Shown here: positions 16,397 through 24,168 of the stretch, piece after piece | How the letters are laid out: every line of letters starts with the position of its first letter | Numbering within the stretch: position 1 is the stretch's first letter | Origin: Verrucomicrobiia bacterium | GTDB lineage: Bacteria > Verrucomicrobiota > Verrucomicrobiia > Opitutales > Opitutaceae | Length of the DNA: 64,000 nucleotides | Assembly (NCBI GenBank): GCA_011525695.1 | Contig: WYBX01000041.1 | Span: 107,389 to 171,388, forward strand | Direction of reading: 5' to 3' | Translations under genes and position numbers: made by a program | The notes under the pieces: model-generated | Seen by the model: only the letters and a program-made list of their open reading frames with translations | The model's database searches: none | What the model was told of the DNA's origin: nothing

Positions 16397-18079
16397 ATGA
16401 AACCCTTGGCAAATCCCCTTCACCCCCTTAATCGCGGCATGACGCTTGCGCTGATCCTGGTTGGCCTGCAGTACCCGGCGGTGCTGCTGGGTTCATTGGA
16501 CGTGGGTTCCAGGAAGCAGTTGTTCATCGATCACAAGTTCATCGAGTCGACCGAGGGCGTGGTTCTGACCATGAATCCGCCGGTGCGCTCCGGCCAGTTG
16601 CTTATCACTGCAGATGCTCCGTGGGAAAAAGATCTGCGTGTGGCGAGTTACTGCACGGTGATCGCGGAAGGCGGTCTTATCCGGGTCTGGTACAACATCG
16701 TCGGCAAGCAGTTCATCCCGCGCCAGAATCCCGATTTCATGGGGCTGGCCTACGCGGAATCCCGGGATGGAATCCACTTTACCAAGCCGATTCTCAATCT
16801 CGTCGAACACCAGGGATCCAAGGCAAACAATCTCGTGCTCCCTGGCGACCCCACGAAGTTCTCAATTGGCGGCGGTTCGGTCCAGCGCGATGACAATCCT
16901 GATTGTCCTCCAGAAGAGCGTTACAAGACCTGGATGAAGATCTATCCGAAGCCGGGAGTCCAGATGCACGGGCCCTCTCGGATCTGGGTTTCCCCTGACG
17001 GGATTCATTGGACCCTCTCCGAGAAGAAGGTGACCGGACTGAGGGCGACCGACACTCAGTTGACGTGGTTCTGGGAGCCGCGCATCGGCCGCTATGTGGT
17101 CTACAGCCGCGAGTGGGTCCAGTTTGACGGGGAGCGGCAGATTCGAATGGCCAGCTACAACGAGTCGGATGACCTGTTCAACTGGGAGAAGACCCGGATT
17201 ATCCTGGAACCGGATGCAAAGGACTTCTCCGCGGTGGTGCGCCCGCTGGTGGTGATGGACAAGATGTTCGTGGAGCGGGAGCGCCTGAAGAATCTTCCGG
17301 CAAAGGCTCTTGATCGCTCCGGCGAGGAGAACCCGGCCTCCACCGATCAGTTTGCCGACAATGTGCCCCCGCCCGGAGCCCCCGTCGATGTCTATGGGCC
17401 GGGCGTGATGCGCTATCAGGAAGCCGACAGCATCTACGTCTCCCTGGCGGCCATGTTCCACCACTCCTGGCAGGAGCGCGGCACGCCGACGCCCGATCGC
17501 CCCGACACGGGTGACGTCGCGCTGGCGCTGAGCCGTGATGGAAAGAACTTCAATCGCGTGGGCAACCGGAGGCCCTTCCTTGGCGTGGGGCCTGCCGGAG
17601 CGTTCGATTCCAGGTGGCTGTGGCCCATGCCGGGCCTGGTGCGGCAAGGGGATGAGATTTGGGTCTATTACTACGGAATGAATATTGATCACTCGTGGCG
17701 GGTGGATCCCGAGTCCCCGTCGGTGCTGACGGGCATTTCCCGGGCGATCCTCCGGCTGGACGGCTTCATGTCGGCTGATTTCGACTATACGGGAGGCACG
17801 ATCCTGACGCCGGCGATCCGCTTCGAGGGTTCCCGGCTGGAACTGAATCTCGACACCGGTGCAGGCGGGCTGGGCCGGATTGAGATTCAAGACGAACAGG
17901 GGAGGCCGATTCCCGGATTCACGCTCGCCGACGCCGATTTCCTCAATGGGAACCACGTGCGCATGACGGCCTCATGGAAGGGTAACCGGGATGTCTCTTC
18001 TCTCGCCGGCAGGCCCGTCCGGCTTCTGATGAAGATGCGCAGTGCCAAGCTTTACGCGTTTCAGTTCAAGGCCGAGTGA
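16397..18079 (+). CDS. Secreted GH32/43-like five-bladed propeller protein (family member A)
   Basis: A 560-residue exported protein. After a hydrophobic N-terminal signal (MTLALILVGLQYPAVLLGS) comes the family opening LDVGSRKQLFIDHKFIES, then repeats of the type YAESRDGIHFTKP and WVSPDGIHWTL, as in GH32/43/BNR propellers. The C-terminal module has IEIQDEQGRPIPGFTLADAD and ends GRPVRLLMKMRSAKLYAFQF. Three paralogs in this window (22684, 24169 and 30439) share these ends. Either ATG at 16397 or 16439 could be the start. Glycosidase activity is plausible from the fold but no catalytic acid triad can be assigned confidently. Confidence 0.75.
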   Translation: MKPLANPLHPLNRGMTLALILVGLQYPAVLLGSLDVGSRKQLFIDHKFIESTEGVVLTMNPPVRSGQLLITADAPWEKDLRVASYCTVIAEGGLIRVWYNIVGKQFIPRQNPDFMGLAYAESRDGIHFTKPILNLVEHQGSKANNLVLPGDPTKFSIGGGSVQRDDNPDCPPEERYKTWMKIYPKPGVQMHGPSRIWVSPDGIHWTLSEKKVTGLRATDTQLTWFWEPRIGRYVVYSREWVQFDGERQIRMASYNESDDLFNWEKTRIILEPDAKDFSAVVRPLVVMDKMFVERERLKNLPAKALDRSGEENPASTDQFADNVPPPGAPVDVYGPGVMRYQEADSIYVSLAAMFHHSWQERGTPTPDRPDTGDVALALSRDGKNFNRVGNRRPFLGVGPAGAFDSRWLWPMPGLVRQGDEIWVYYYGMNIDHSWRVDPESPSVLTGISRAILRLDGFMSADFDYTGGTILTPAIRFEGSRLELNLDTGAGGLGRIEIQDEQGRPIPGFTLADADFLNGNHVRMTASWKGNRDVSSLAGRPVRLLMKMRSAKLYAFQFKAE

Positions 18080-18164
18080 GCCGTTCCGGCCTGCCAAGGG
18101 GTGCGCTGTCCGGATCATGGCGATTTGTGCCACGCAATAAGATCCAGCAATGTGGAGGTTGATT

Positions 18165-19382
18165 ATGACTCTTGGCATCTGCCCCGCCTTGCCTTTGCCC
18201 GCCAGGGGCGAGCTGGCCACCAGACAGCGTCTCGCGAGAGGAGACGAGGTCAGGATCGTCTGTTTCGGTGACAGCATCACCGGAGTGTATTACCATACCG
18301 GGGGATTGCGGGCGTGGAGCCACCTGCTGGAGCATGCGCTGCGCACCGCTTATCCCCATGCACGACTCGAGGTCATCAACGCCGGGGTAAGTGGCAACAC
18401 GACGGCCGAGGCCCTGGCGCGGATGGAGGCCGATGTCCTCGGTCGGAAGCCACACCTGGTGGCGGTGATGTTCGGAATGAACGACGTGGCCAGGCGTTCC
18501 CCGGTCGAGTTCAGGGACAACCTCAAGGCGATCGTCACCCGCGCAACTGCGCAAGGAATCGAGGTTGTCCTGATGACACCGAACACGACGCATCCCGACG
18601 ATCCCAGCCGCTCCGTCGAGCGCCTCGCCGCGTATGCCGAGATCGTGCGCCAGGTGGGGAGTGAACTGGGCATACCCGTGGCGGATTGCTTCCGGCGTTT
18701 CCAGCAGGTGGCGACCGAGGATCGCCTGGCCTGGGTTCGGCTCATGAGCGATGCGTTTCATCCCAATCTGCACGGCCACAGGCTCTTTGCCCGGGAGGTG
18801 GCCGGGATCATTTTGGGAAATGGCGTGGCGCCGGCCGATCCGCCGGCGGCACGTGCGGATTTTCCTCATACGCGCGGCCGGTTGCAGGCCGGGCAGGAAG
18901 TGCGGGTGGTTGCGATGCCGCCCTATGATGCCCTGGTCGGTCCGGCTTTGCAGGCGATCTGGCCGCACGCGAAAGTGCGGATCACGCCTTGGCCGATCGA
19001 GGGAGAATCGTTTGCCACCCTCATCGAGGAAGCGAAGGGGAGAGGCTGGTCGGCGTTCCGACAGAATCCCGCCCTGGAGCGTCCGGATCTCGTAATTCTT
19101 GCCGTGCCGGCGGCGCTTCAAGCCCGGACGGAGGAAGAATACTTCAGGCACTACTCCGCGGTGTTGAACGGGGCGTTGAGCTTCGGGCGCCCGGAATGGG
19201 ACATGCTCGTTGTCCTGCCGTCCGTGGCGGACAGGGAACTGGCCGCGGCCGATCAAAGCGCCGAAACCGTGGCCATCGACGTGATCAGCGGAGCGGATCA
19301 GGCCTACCTTCGACGCGCGCCGGGCGATGACGCTCCCGCGCACGAGCTGCTCCGGCTGCACTTGAAGAAAGGGATGAGATAG
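18165..19382 (+). CDS. SGNH/GDSL-type esterase with C-terminal extension
   Basis: A 405-residue hydrolase. Block I is VCFGDSITG (nucleophile Ser37), block II INAGVSGNT, block III VMFGMNDVA, and block V DAFHPN (Asp196, His199), so the catalytic set is complete. Such enzymes de-esterify glycans or lipids. Residues about 215-405 form a second region with no motif I recognise. A perfect GGAGG ribosome-binding site at 18154-18158 sits 6 bases before the ATG at 18165 and rules against the ATG at 18150. It probably de-acylates the glycan acted on by the adjacent propeller protein. Export is uncertain because the N-terminal hydrophobic stretch is short. Confidence 0.85.
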   Translation: MTLGICPALPLPARGELATRQRLARGDEVRIVCFGDSITGVYYHTGGLRAWSHLLEHALRTAYPHARLEVINAGVSGNTTAEALARMEADVLGRKPHLVAVMFGMNDVARRSPVEFRDNLKAIVTRATAQGIEVVLMTPNTTHPDDPSRSVERLAAYAEIVRQVGSELGIPVADCFRRFQQVATEDRLAWVRLMSDAFHPNLHGHRLFAREVAGIILGNGVAPADPPAARADFPHTRGRLQAGQEVRVVAMPPYDALVGPALQAIWPHAKVRITPWPIEGESFATLIEEAKGRGWSAFRQNPALERPDLVILAVPAALQARTEEEYFRHYSAVLNGALSFGRPEWDMLVVLPSVADRELAAADQSAETVAIDVISGADQAYLRRAPGDDAPAHELLRLHLKKGMR

Positions 19383-21005
19383 TCATGCGGACCAGAGTTC
19401 TGGTTTCCCGCTCCAGACTTCCGGCGTTCGGATTCCGGCCCTGATTTCGCCGGAGACAAACCACCACTCCCCGCCCATCTGGACTGCCGGAACAGTCACC
19501 ACTGGTGCAGGCCAACGTTCAGCCGCAATGCTCCAGGATTCGGTTTTTAGATCGAAGACCAGAATGTCGTCCGGCACCCGCTTTCCCCGCGACTGATCGC
19601 TGGGGGGCCGGCCGTCGACTCCGCCAAGTATAAAGATGCGGGCCGGATCCCGGGTGGCCGGCGCCGGGGTCGGTGCCGCCACCGCGGGCCGGGGTGGCGG
19701 CGGCAGGTTCGTCCATCCACGGTCGGGACGATAGCGATAGGCATCCTGAAGATAGTTCGTGCGGGGTGTGCCGTCCGGGCCCCCCGTCACCTCCAGCCCG
19801 CTGATGAGATACAGCGCCCCGCCTGCTGCGGTCAAGACGGCTTGGCCCCGCGATGGGCCTGGCCACGTCGGCAGCGCCTGCCAACCTGTGGAGGGATTGC
19901 CGAGCGCCAGGCGCCAGAAATCGACCTGGCTTTGCCGAACGTCGCCCGGACCAAACCCACCAGCCAGATAAACCATCCCGTCCAGGACGGCCGCTGCCAG
20001 GCTGGTGCGTGGCGCGGGCAAGGGCGGCATGGCGGCAAAGTGCAGTCGCGCTCCATCCCAACTCATCAGGAACGCGTCCTGACGGATTCCAGCGCCGTTC
20101 TCACCGCCCGCGACGAGGACGCCGCCAGGAACCGAAATGGCTGCAGCGTAGGCGCGCGGTTCGGGCAGGCGTCCCGCCGGGAACCAATTCTGTCCGGCGG
20201 GAGGCAGCACGAACACCTCCGCATGCGTCGACTTCCCCCCCCCCGCGCTCAAGGGCAGATCGGGAAAATTGGTTCCGCCGCCCGCGATCAGGACTCCGTC
20301 CTGCTGTCCGGCGATGACACCGCCCAGTCCCAGTTCGATCGGAAATGGCGGGCCTTGCTGCCATCCATGGGAAACGGACGCCGCGGGGAAACCTGAAGTG
20401 GGGCAGGGCGGGGCGGAACTGACGGGTTTGCCCGCAGTCGCGCCGCCCGCCAGCTTGTCGTCCGGGCCGGTCGCTTGGTCGAAGCGATCGAGCCGGGCAC
20501 CGGCCGCCTGCCAATTCGGCCGCCGGCGCACATCGTCATTTCCGGAAACTCCGCCGACGCCGGTATGTCCGGGCGGTGTGCCCGCCGGTCGCATTTCCCA
20601 CCAGCACTGGCCGCAGTGGTTGTGCTCGTGGTCGATCACAAAGCCGGCGTCACGCATCATGGGTCCAATCCAGCCGATGCAATGGTCGCAGTAGTCGTGA
20701 TGTTGATTCAGCCCGTTGCGGAGAAGAAACCCCTTGGAGGGGCAGTCGTGGATATCGATCCGAAAGACGTCCTGACCGCGCGTGATCGAGAAACCCAGCT
20801 GCGGCGATTCCTCGGCGAGCGTGTGGCCCCAGTATTTCTCCATCCCGGCGATGCCCTCCTGGACGATGAGGGCCCGGGCATGTCGCTGGCTGTCCTGGCC
20901 AATCGCCTCGGTCCAGTATGCCTTCAGCGCGTCGCGGCCCGCGGTGCGCTCCAGCCAGGCGAACGTCCACTCGTAGTGTCCGCAGAAATCGTAGCATCCC
21001 ATCAT
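19383..21005 (-). CDS. Cys-rich domain fused to a Kelch beta-propeller
   Basis: A 540-residue protein without a signal peptide. Residues 1 to about 150 form a Cys/His-rich domain (DIHDCPSKGFL, DYCDHC, HNHCGQCWW) whose spacing recalls the L-2-amino-thiazoline-4-carboxylate hydrolase-like family; that assignment is tentative. Residues about 215-540 are Kelch repeats with the GG doublets typical of galactose-oxidase or mutarotase propellers (VLIAGGGTNFPDLPLSAGG, GVLVAGGENGAG, VYLAGGFGPGD, IFILGGVDGRPP). It overlaps the downstream-translated gene arrangement by 4 bp: its ATG lies within the stop of gene 21002-21499. The propeller resembles N-acetylneuraminate epimerase-type proteins, which fits the DapA/NanA-like gene upstream in the same strand. 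Confidence 0.75.
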   Translation of the reverse strand: MMGCYDFCGHYEWTFAWLERTAGRDALKAYWTEAIGQDSQRHARALIVQEGIAGMEKYWGHTLAEESPQLGFSITRGQDVFRIDIHDCPSKGFLLRNGLNQHHDYCDHCIGWIGPMMRDAGFVIDHEHNHCGQCWWEMRPAGTPPGHTGVGGVSGNDDVRRRPNWQAAGARLDRFDQATGPDDKLAGGATAGKPVSSAPPCPTSGFPAASVSHGWQQGPPFPIELGLGGVIAGQQDGVLIAGGGTNFPDLPLSAGGGKSTHAEVFVLPPAGQNWFPAGRLPEPRAYAAAISVPGGVLVAGGENGAGIRQDAFLMSWDGARLHFAAMPPLPAPRTSLAAAVLDGMVYLAGGFGPGDVRQSQVDFWRLALGNPSTGWQALPTWPGPSRGQAVLTAAGGALYLISGLEVTGGPDGTPRTNYLQDAYRYRPDRGWTNLPPPPRPAVAAPTPAPATRDPARIFILGGVDGRPPSDQSRGKRVPDDILVFDLKTESWSIAAERWPAPVVTVPAVQMGGEWWFVSGEIRAGIRTPEVWSGKPELWSA

Positions 21006-21499
21006 GGGCGTACCTCCTCGATTTGCGCCAGGTCCTGCTCGGGCAAATTGGCGGTCGGCAACGCATAGGTGTGCCGGCAGCTGCCATTGCCGCCTGCCAG
21101 TCGCATCGTGAGCCCGGCTGCTTCAGCCCGGGCAGACCCCAGGTGAAAGCAGTGCTGGCAGTATTCGGTCACGATCTCCCGGCCGCCGGCACGGAGATGG
21201 CTGATGGCAGGACACACGTGCACGAATATCTCAACCCGATCCGCATGCTCGGTGACCTCCACCCTTGCGCCGGGCTCCGCGGCGAAGAAGGCCCGCCAGT
21301 AACGCGCCACGGCACCCAATCCGCCGATTCGCCACTGTCGGTTGACGGGCGCGAAATAGTCCCGTCCCATTTCTGCCAGATACAACCTCCATCTTTCTCC
21401 ACCGAACCGATCCAGGATGAATCGAAACGTGGCGTTGATGGCGTAATAAAAATCCGGAGCTCCTTGCGGCTTCGAATCGTTGTAGGGGAGCTCAGACAT
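21002..21499 (-). CDS. Small Cys-rich protein, similar to the N-terminal domain of the following fusion
   Basis: A 165-residue cytosolic protein whose C-terminal half (VHVCPAISHL, EYCQHC, GGNGSCRH) repeats the Cys/His spacing of the first 150 residues of the next gene (DIHDCPSKGFL, DYCDHC, HNHCGQC). The two are therefore probably divergent copies. The spacing loosely recalls L-2-amino-thiazoline-4-carboxylate hydrolase-like proteins. Its stop overlaps the next start codon by 4 bp, so the two proteins are probably made in a fixed ratio and may form a heterodimer. The cysteines may bind metal or be catalytic; sequence does not say which. Confidence 0.65.
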   Translation of the reverse strand: MSELPYNDSKPQGAPDFYYAINATFRFILDRFGGERWRLYLAEMGRDYFAPVNRQWRIGGLGAVARYWRAFFAAEPGARVEVTEHADRVEIFVHVCPAISHLRAGGREIVTEYCQHCFHLGSARAEAAGLTMRLAGGNGSCRHTYALPTANLPEQDLAQIEEVRP

Positions 21500-21579
21500 G
21501 CGCCATGATGCAACGGGCCCTGAAGATGTTTCGGTGGATCGGAACGGCCGCGACCGCAGGACCGAGCCTGCCGCGCGGC

Positions 21580-22524
21580 TTATTTTGCGGCGTTCGTGCT
21601 GCCGACTGTCGCCGGGGTCTCAGTCGCGGCGCCCCTGGCATATTCCTCGATGAAGGCTCGGCATGCATCGGTGAGTGGATAGCCGAAATAGCTCGCAGTG
21701 GACGAGAAGAGTCCGCGGCGCACCATGTAATACTTGAGCCCGGTGAGCCAGCACGGGATTTTCTCCCCGCCATATATCCCAAAAAGGACCTTTCGCATCT
21801 CGGCTTCGAGCGCAACGGCCTCATCCATCCGTCCGGCGGCAAAGCTGGCGGCAATCCGATTGAGCTGGGGCATCACGGCGGCGGTGCCGCCAAAAATGAC
21901 CCCGTCATAACCGGCCTGCAGGTATTCGACACAGCGAAACTCGTCGCCATTGAAGAGCTGCAGGGACGGCTTCGCCTCGCGGGCGGCGAGCGCGGCTTGG
22001 CGGCGCGTCGGAATCCCCGAGCTGTCCTTCACGAGGTGAACGTTGGGCCGCAGATAGACCTCCTGCAACCGGTCTTCGGGAATCATCACCGAGCGGTGCC
22101 GACCAAGGTCATAGATGCCCACCGGCAGCGGACTCGCGTCGGCTGCCTCCATAAACAGCGCCGTGATCCGCTCCGGGGTCGCGTTCATGAACGTGCCCGG
22201 CGCGGCGATGATGGCGTAGTCCGCGCCCGCATCGGCGGCCTGACGGATGTTCTCCAGGATCCGTGGGACGGAGTTGTCCGTGGCTTGGACCGCAATCTTC
22301 AACCGCCCCTTGCCCTCCTCCGCCACGGTGCGCACGAGCTTCGCTCGCTCGGCGTCGGGAAGCCACGGGCCCTCGCCGCATGTGCCGGCCAGGAAGACGC
22401 CATGAATGCCCCCGTTGATCGCGTCGCGAATCATTTCTTTGACCGACGGCACGTCGATCTTCAGTTTGGCAGTCAGGGGCGTCGGGGCCGCTGACCAGAT
22501 TCGGATCGGTAAAACTTGTCTCAC
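21580..22524 (-). CDS. DapA/NanA-family aldolase (dihydrodipicolinate synthase-like)
   Basis: A 314-residue class I aldolase or lyase of the DapA superfamily, which uses a Schiff-base lysine on pyruvate-type substrates. Family features are GIHGVFLAGTCGEGPWL near the N-terminus, a tyrosine in VGIYDLGRH, the lysine motif VKDSSG and NGDEFRCVEYLQAGYDGVI. The start is set at a GTG that aligns exactly with the ATG of the propeller gene at 25773, because the surrounding 98 bp are shared. The product then begins VRQVLPIRIW. Substrate is unknown: 2-keto-3-deoxy sugar acids or N-acetylneuraminate are the usual candidates. It is first in a minus-strand unit with the Cys-rich pair. Confidence 0.85.
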   Translation of the reverse strand: MRQVLPIRIWSAAPTPLTAKLKIDVPSVKEMIRDAINGGIHGVFLAGTCGEGPWLPDAERAKLVRTVAEEGKGRLKIAVQATDNSVPRILENIRQAADAGADYAIIAAPGTFMNATPERITALFMEAADASPLPVGIYDLGRHRSVMIPEDRLQEVYLRPNVHLVKDSSGIPTRRQAALAAREAKPSLQLFNGDEFRCVEYLQAGYDGVIFGGTAAVMPQLNRIAASFAAGRMDEAVALEAEMRKVLFGIYGGEKIPCWLTGLKYYMVRRGLFSSTASYFGYPLTDACRAFIEEYARGAATETPATVGSTNAAK

Positions 22525-22595
22525 CGGGCAAGCAATGCCACGCCTCGCACCCGCCACCCAATCATTTTCACTGGTAAGCCCGTGTGATCAGCTCC
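22498..22595. promoter_or_regulatory. Duplicated divergent control region, copy 1
   Basis: This 98-bp segment aligns without gaps to 25747-25844; by hand I count about 76 identical positions. It spans the start of the DapA-like gene (minus) and the start of a truncated regulator frame (plus). Blocks kept in both copies are GATTCGGA, CTTGT, GGGCAAG, ATGCCACGCCT, CACTGGTAAGCCCGT and TCAGCTCC. The 11-mer GGTAAGCCCGT (22573-22583) lies right before the regulator start and recurs inverted at 60249-60259, so it is a candidate operator core. Confidence 0.7.
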
Positions 22596-22682
22596 GAGCC
22601 GCCTTTGCGGCTTCCCGAGCACCTGTTCGCCGGCCAGATTCCGGAAAGCAACCGTCGGGCTATCACGGACGGCATGACTTGA
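22584..22682 (+). pseudogene. Truncated GntR/LacI-type regulator, first 32 codons only
   Basis: A GTG frame at 22584 encodes 32 residues ending at a TGA: VISSEPPLRLPEHL, then a short stretch, then RRAITDGMT. It aligns with the first 33 residues of the intact regulator at 25833 (MLSSHPAFNLPTRL, then IRQAIADGT) with one gap, and the DNA upstream is the duplicated control region. The winged helix and the whole sensor domain are missing, and the intact propeller gene begins 1 bp after the stop. I read this as a regulator deleted after locus duplication. The short frame may survive as a leader peptide for the propeller gene. Confidence 0.65.
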
Positions 22683-22683
22683 T

Positions 22684-24138
22684 ATGAAAATTCCCCAACT
22701 AATGTTGTTGCTTGTGGCCGTTTGTCCTGCGCTGGCGGCGGCGCCCAACCATGCCGGAGGTTCCTGCTGCGATTGGGAGTACCGAGTTTCGGCGGCGAAG
22801 GGACCCTATTTTCTCTGCGACACGCGCGTGCTGGAGGATCGATGGTTGCTGGACCGGGTTTCGCCGCCCTTTCAAAAGTATCCGGGCAATCCCGTCATGG
22901 TCAGAGCCTTTCCCTGGGAGGGAACGGGTTTATGGCCGATGACGGTGCGCTACGACAGTGAACGCGGGCTGCATATGATGTGGTATGGAGTGTGGAACAA
23001 GGAGCGTTACTACAGCAAATCGCCCTTTTCCTACAATGTGGCCTATGCGGAATCGAAGGATGGGCTGGAGTGGAGCCGCCCGGCCCTTGGCGTCTTCGAC
23101 CGGCTCCCGGAGGATCCACGAAACAACCTGATCCGACTGGGCCGGGACAAGACCCAGGGCATCGACGTGGAGTTCAATCCGGAGCCCCGCGTGATTCCGG
23201 GCCGTTTGGTGGCGCTGCACAACGAGGCGGGCGGGCTGAGGGTTTCGACCTCGGAGGATGGCAGGGTGTTTTCCTGGCTGCAGGAGGAGCCGACGATCCC
23301 CTATCACAGCGATACCATGAATAACCTGGTTTACGACGAAGTCAGGGATCGCTGGCTGATTTACTGCCGTCCGCGCGATTATGCAGGCGACCACAAGCGC
23401 CGGATATCGGTGCAGCTGAGCCGGGATCTGAAGGACTGGACGCATGAGCGCACGATCCTGATTCCGGATGAGGACGAGGTTCCGGAGTACTATGGGATGG
23501 GCGTCTTTCGCCGCGGTGACTTGTTCTTCGGCATGTTGAACGTCTTTGATCGGAAGACCGGCTTCATGCATGCGGAGTTGGCCTGGAGTGGCGACGGCCT
23601 GGAATGGAACCAGATCGGCACCCATCCGGCGGTGCTGGGCATGGGGTCGGCGGGAGCATGGGACAGCGGCCAGGTGATGCCAGCGGAAGGACCGGTCGTG
23701 GTGGGTGATGAAATGCGTTTCTATTATGCGGGAGCCAAGGAACCGCATCTCCCGCACCTCGGGCAGAAGGGCGAGCCAGAGGTCCCGGCGGTTGGCCTGG
23801 CGATGGCAGGTCGTGATCGGCTGGTGGGACTGCGCCCCGAACGGGATCAGACGGGCTTTGCCTTGACCCGGCCCATGCCCAAACAGGAAACCGGTGAACT
23901 CGTCCTTAATGCCACAATCGACGATGAATCCGGTTCGATCCGCGTCGAGGTCCGAGACGACTTCGGCAAGCCTATTCCCGGATTTACGATGGCGGAGTGC
24001 GATCCCGTGACTCAGTCCGACTACGAAGCCCCGGTGCGCTGGCAAGGGCGTTCGCTCAGCGAAGTGCCAGCAGGGGAGTTTCGGCTCCGATTTGCAGTCT
24101 GTGGCGCCACCCTTTTTACGTACGACTTCTCACCTTGA
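22684..24138 (+). CDS. Secreted GH32/43-like propeller protein (family member B)
   Basis: A 484-residue protein with a clear signal peptide (MKIPQLMLLLVAVCPALAAA). The propeller body has WPMTVRYDSERGLHMMWYG, VAYAESKDGLEWSRP and LAWSGDGLEWNQIG, typical blades of GH32/43-type hydrolases. The C-terminal module keeps VEVRDDFGKPIPGFTMAECD and ends RLRFAVCGATLFTYDF, matching the other three paralogs. It lacks the DVGSR-FIDG opening seen in A and D and is the most divergent of the four. It begins right after the truncated regulator frame and ends 30 bp from the end of convergent member C. Confidence 0.75.
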   Translation: MKIPQLMLLLVAVCPALAAAPNHAGGSCCDWEYRVSAAKGPYFLCDTRVLEDRWLLDRVSPPFQKYPGNPVMVRAFPWEGTGLWPMTVRYDSERGLHMMWYGVWNKERYYSKSPFSYNVAYAESKDGLEWSRPALGVFDRLPEDPRNNLIRLGRDKTQGIDVEFNPEPRVIPGRLVALHNEAGGLRVSTSEDGRVFSWLQEEPTIPYHSDTMNNLVYDEVRDRWLIYCRPRDYAGDHKRRISVQLSRDLKDWTHERTILIPDEDEVPEYYGMGVFRRGDLFFGMLNVFDRKTGFMHAELAWSGDGLEWNQIGTHPAVLGMGSAGAWDSGQVMPAEGPVVVGDEMRFYYAGAKEPHLPHLGQKGEPEVPAVGLAMAGRDRLVGLRPERDQTGFALTRPMPKQETGELVLNATIDDESGSIRVEVRDDFGKPIPGFTMAECDPVTQSDYEAPVRWQGRSLSEVPAGEFRLRFAVCGATLFTYDFSP

Positions 24139-24168
24139 TGGAGCACCCGGGTTGCTTGGCACCGTGAC

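Noticed and set aside
21505..22494. Plus-strand frame of about 329 codons opposite the DapA-like gene
   Set aside because: Antisense shadow of a clear aldolase; no motif of its own.
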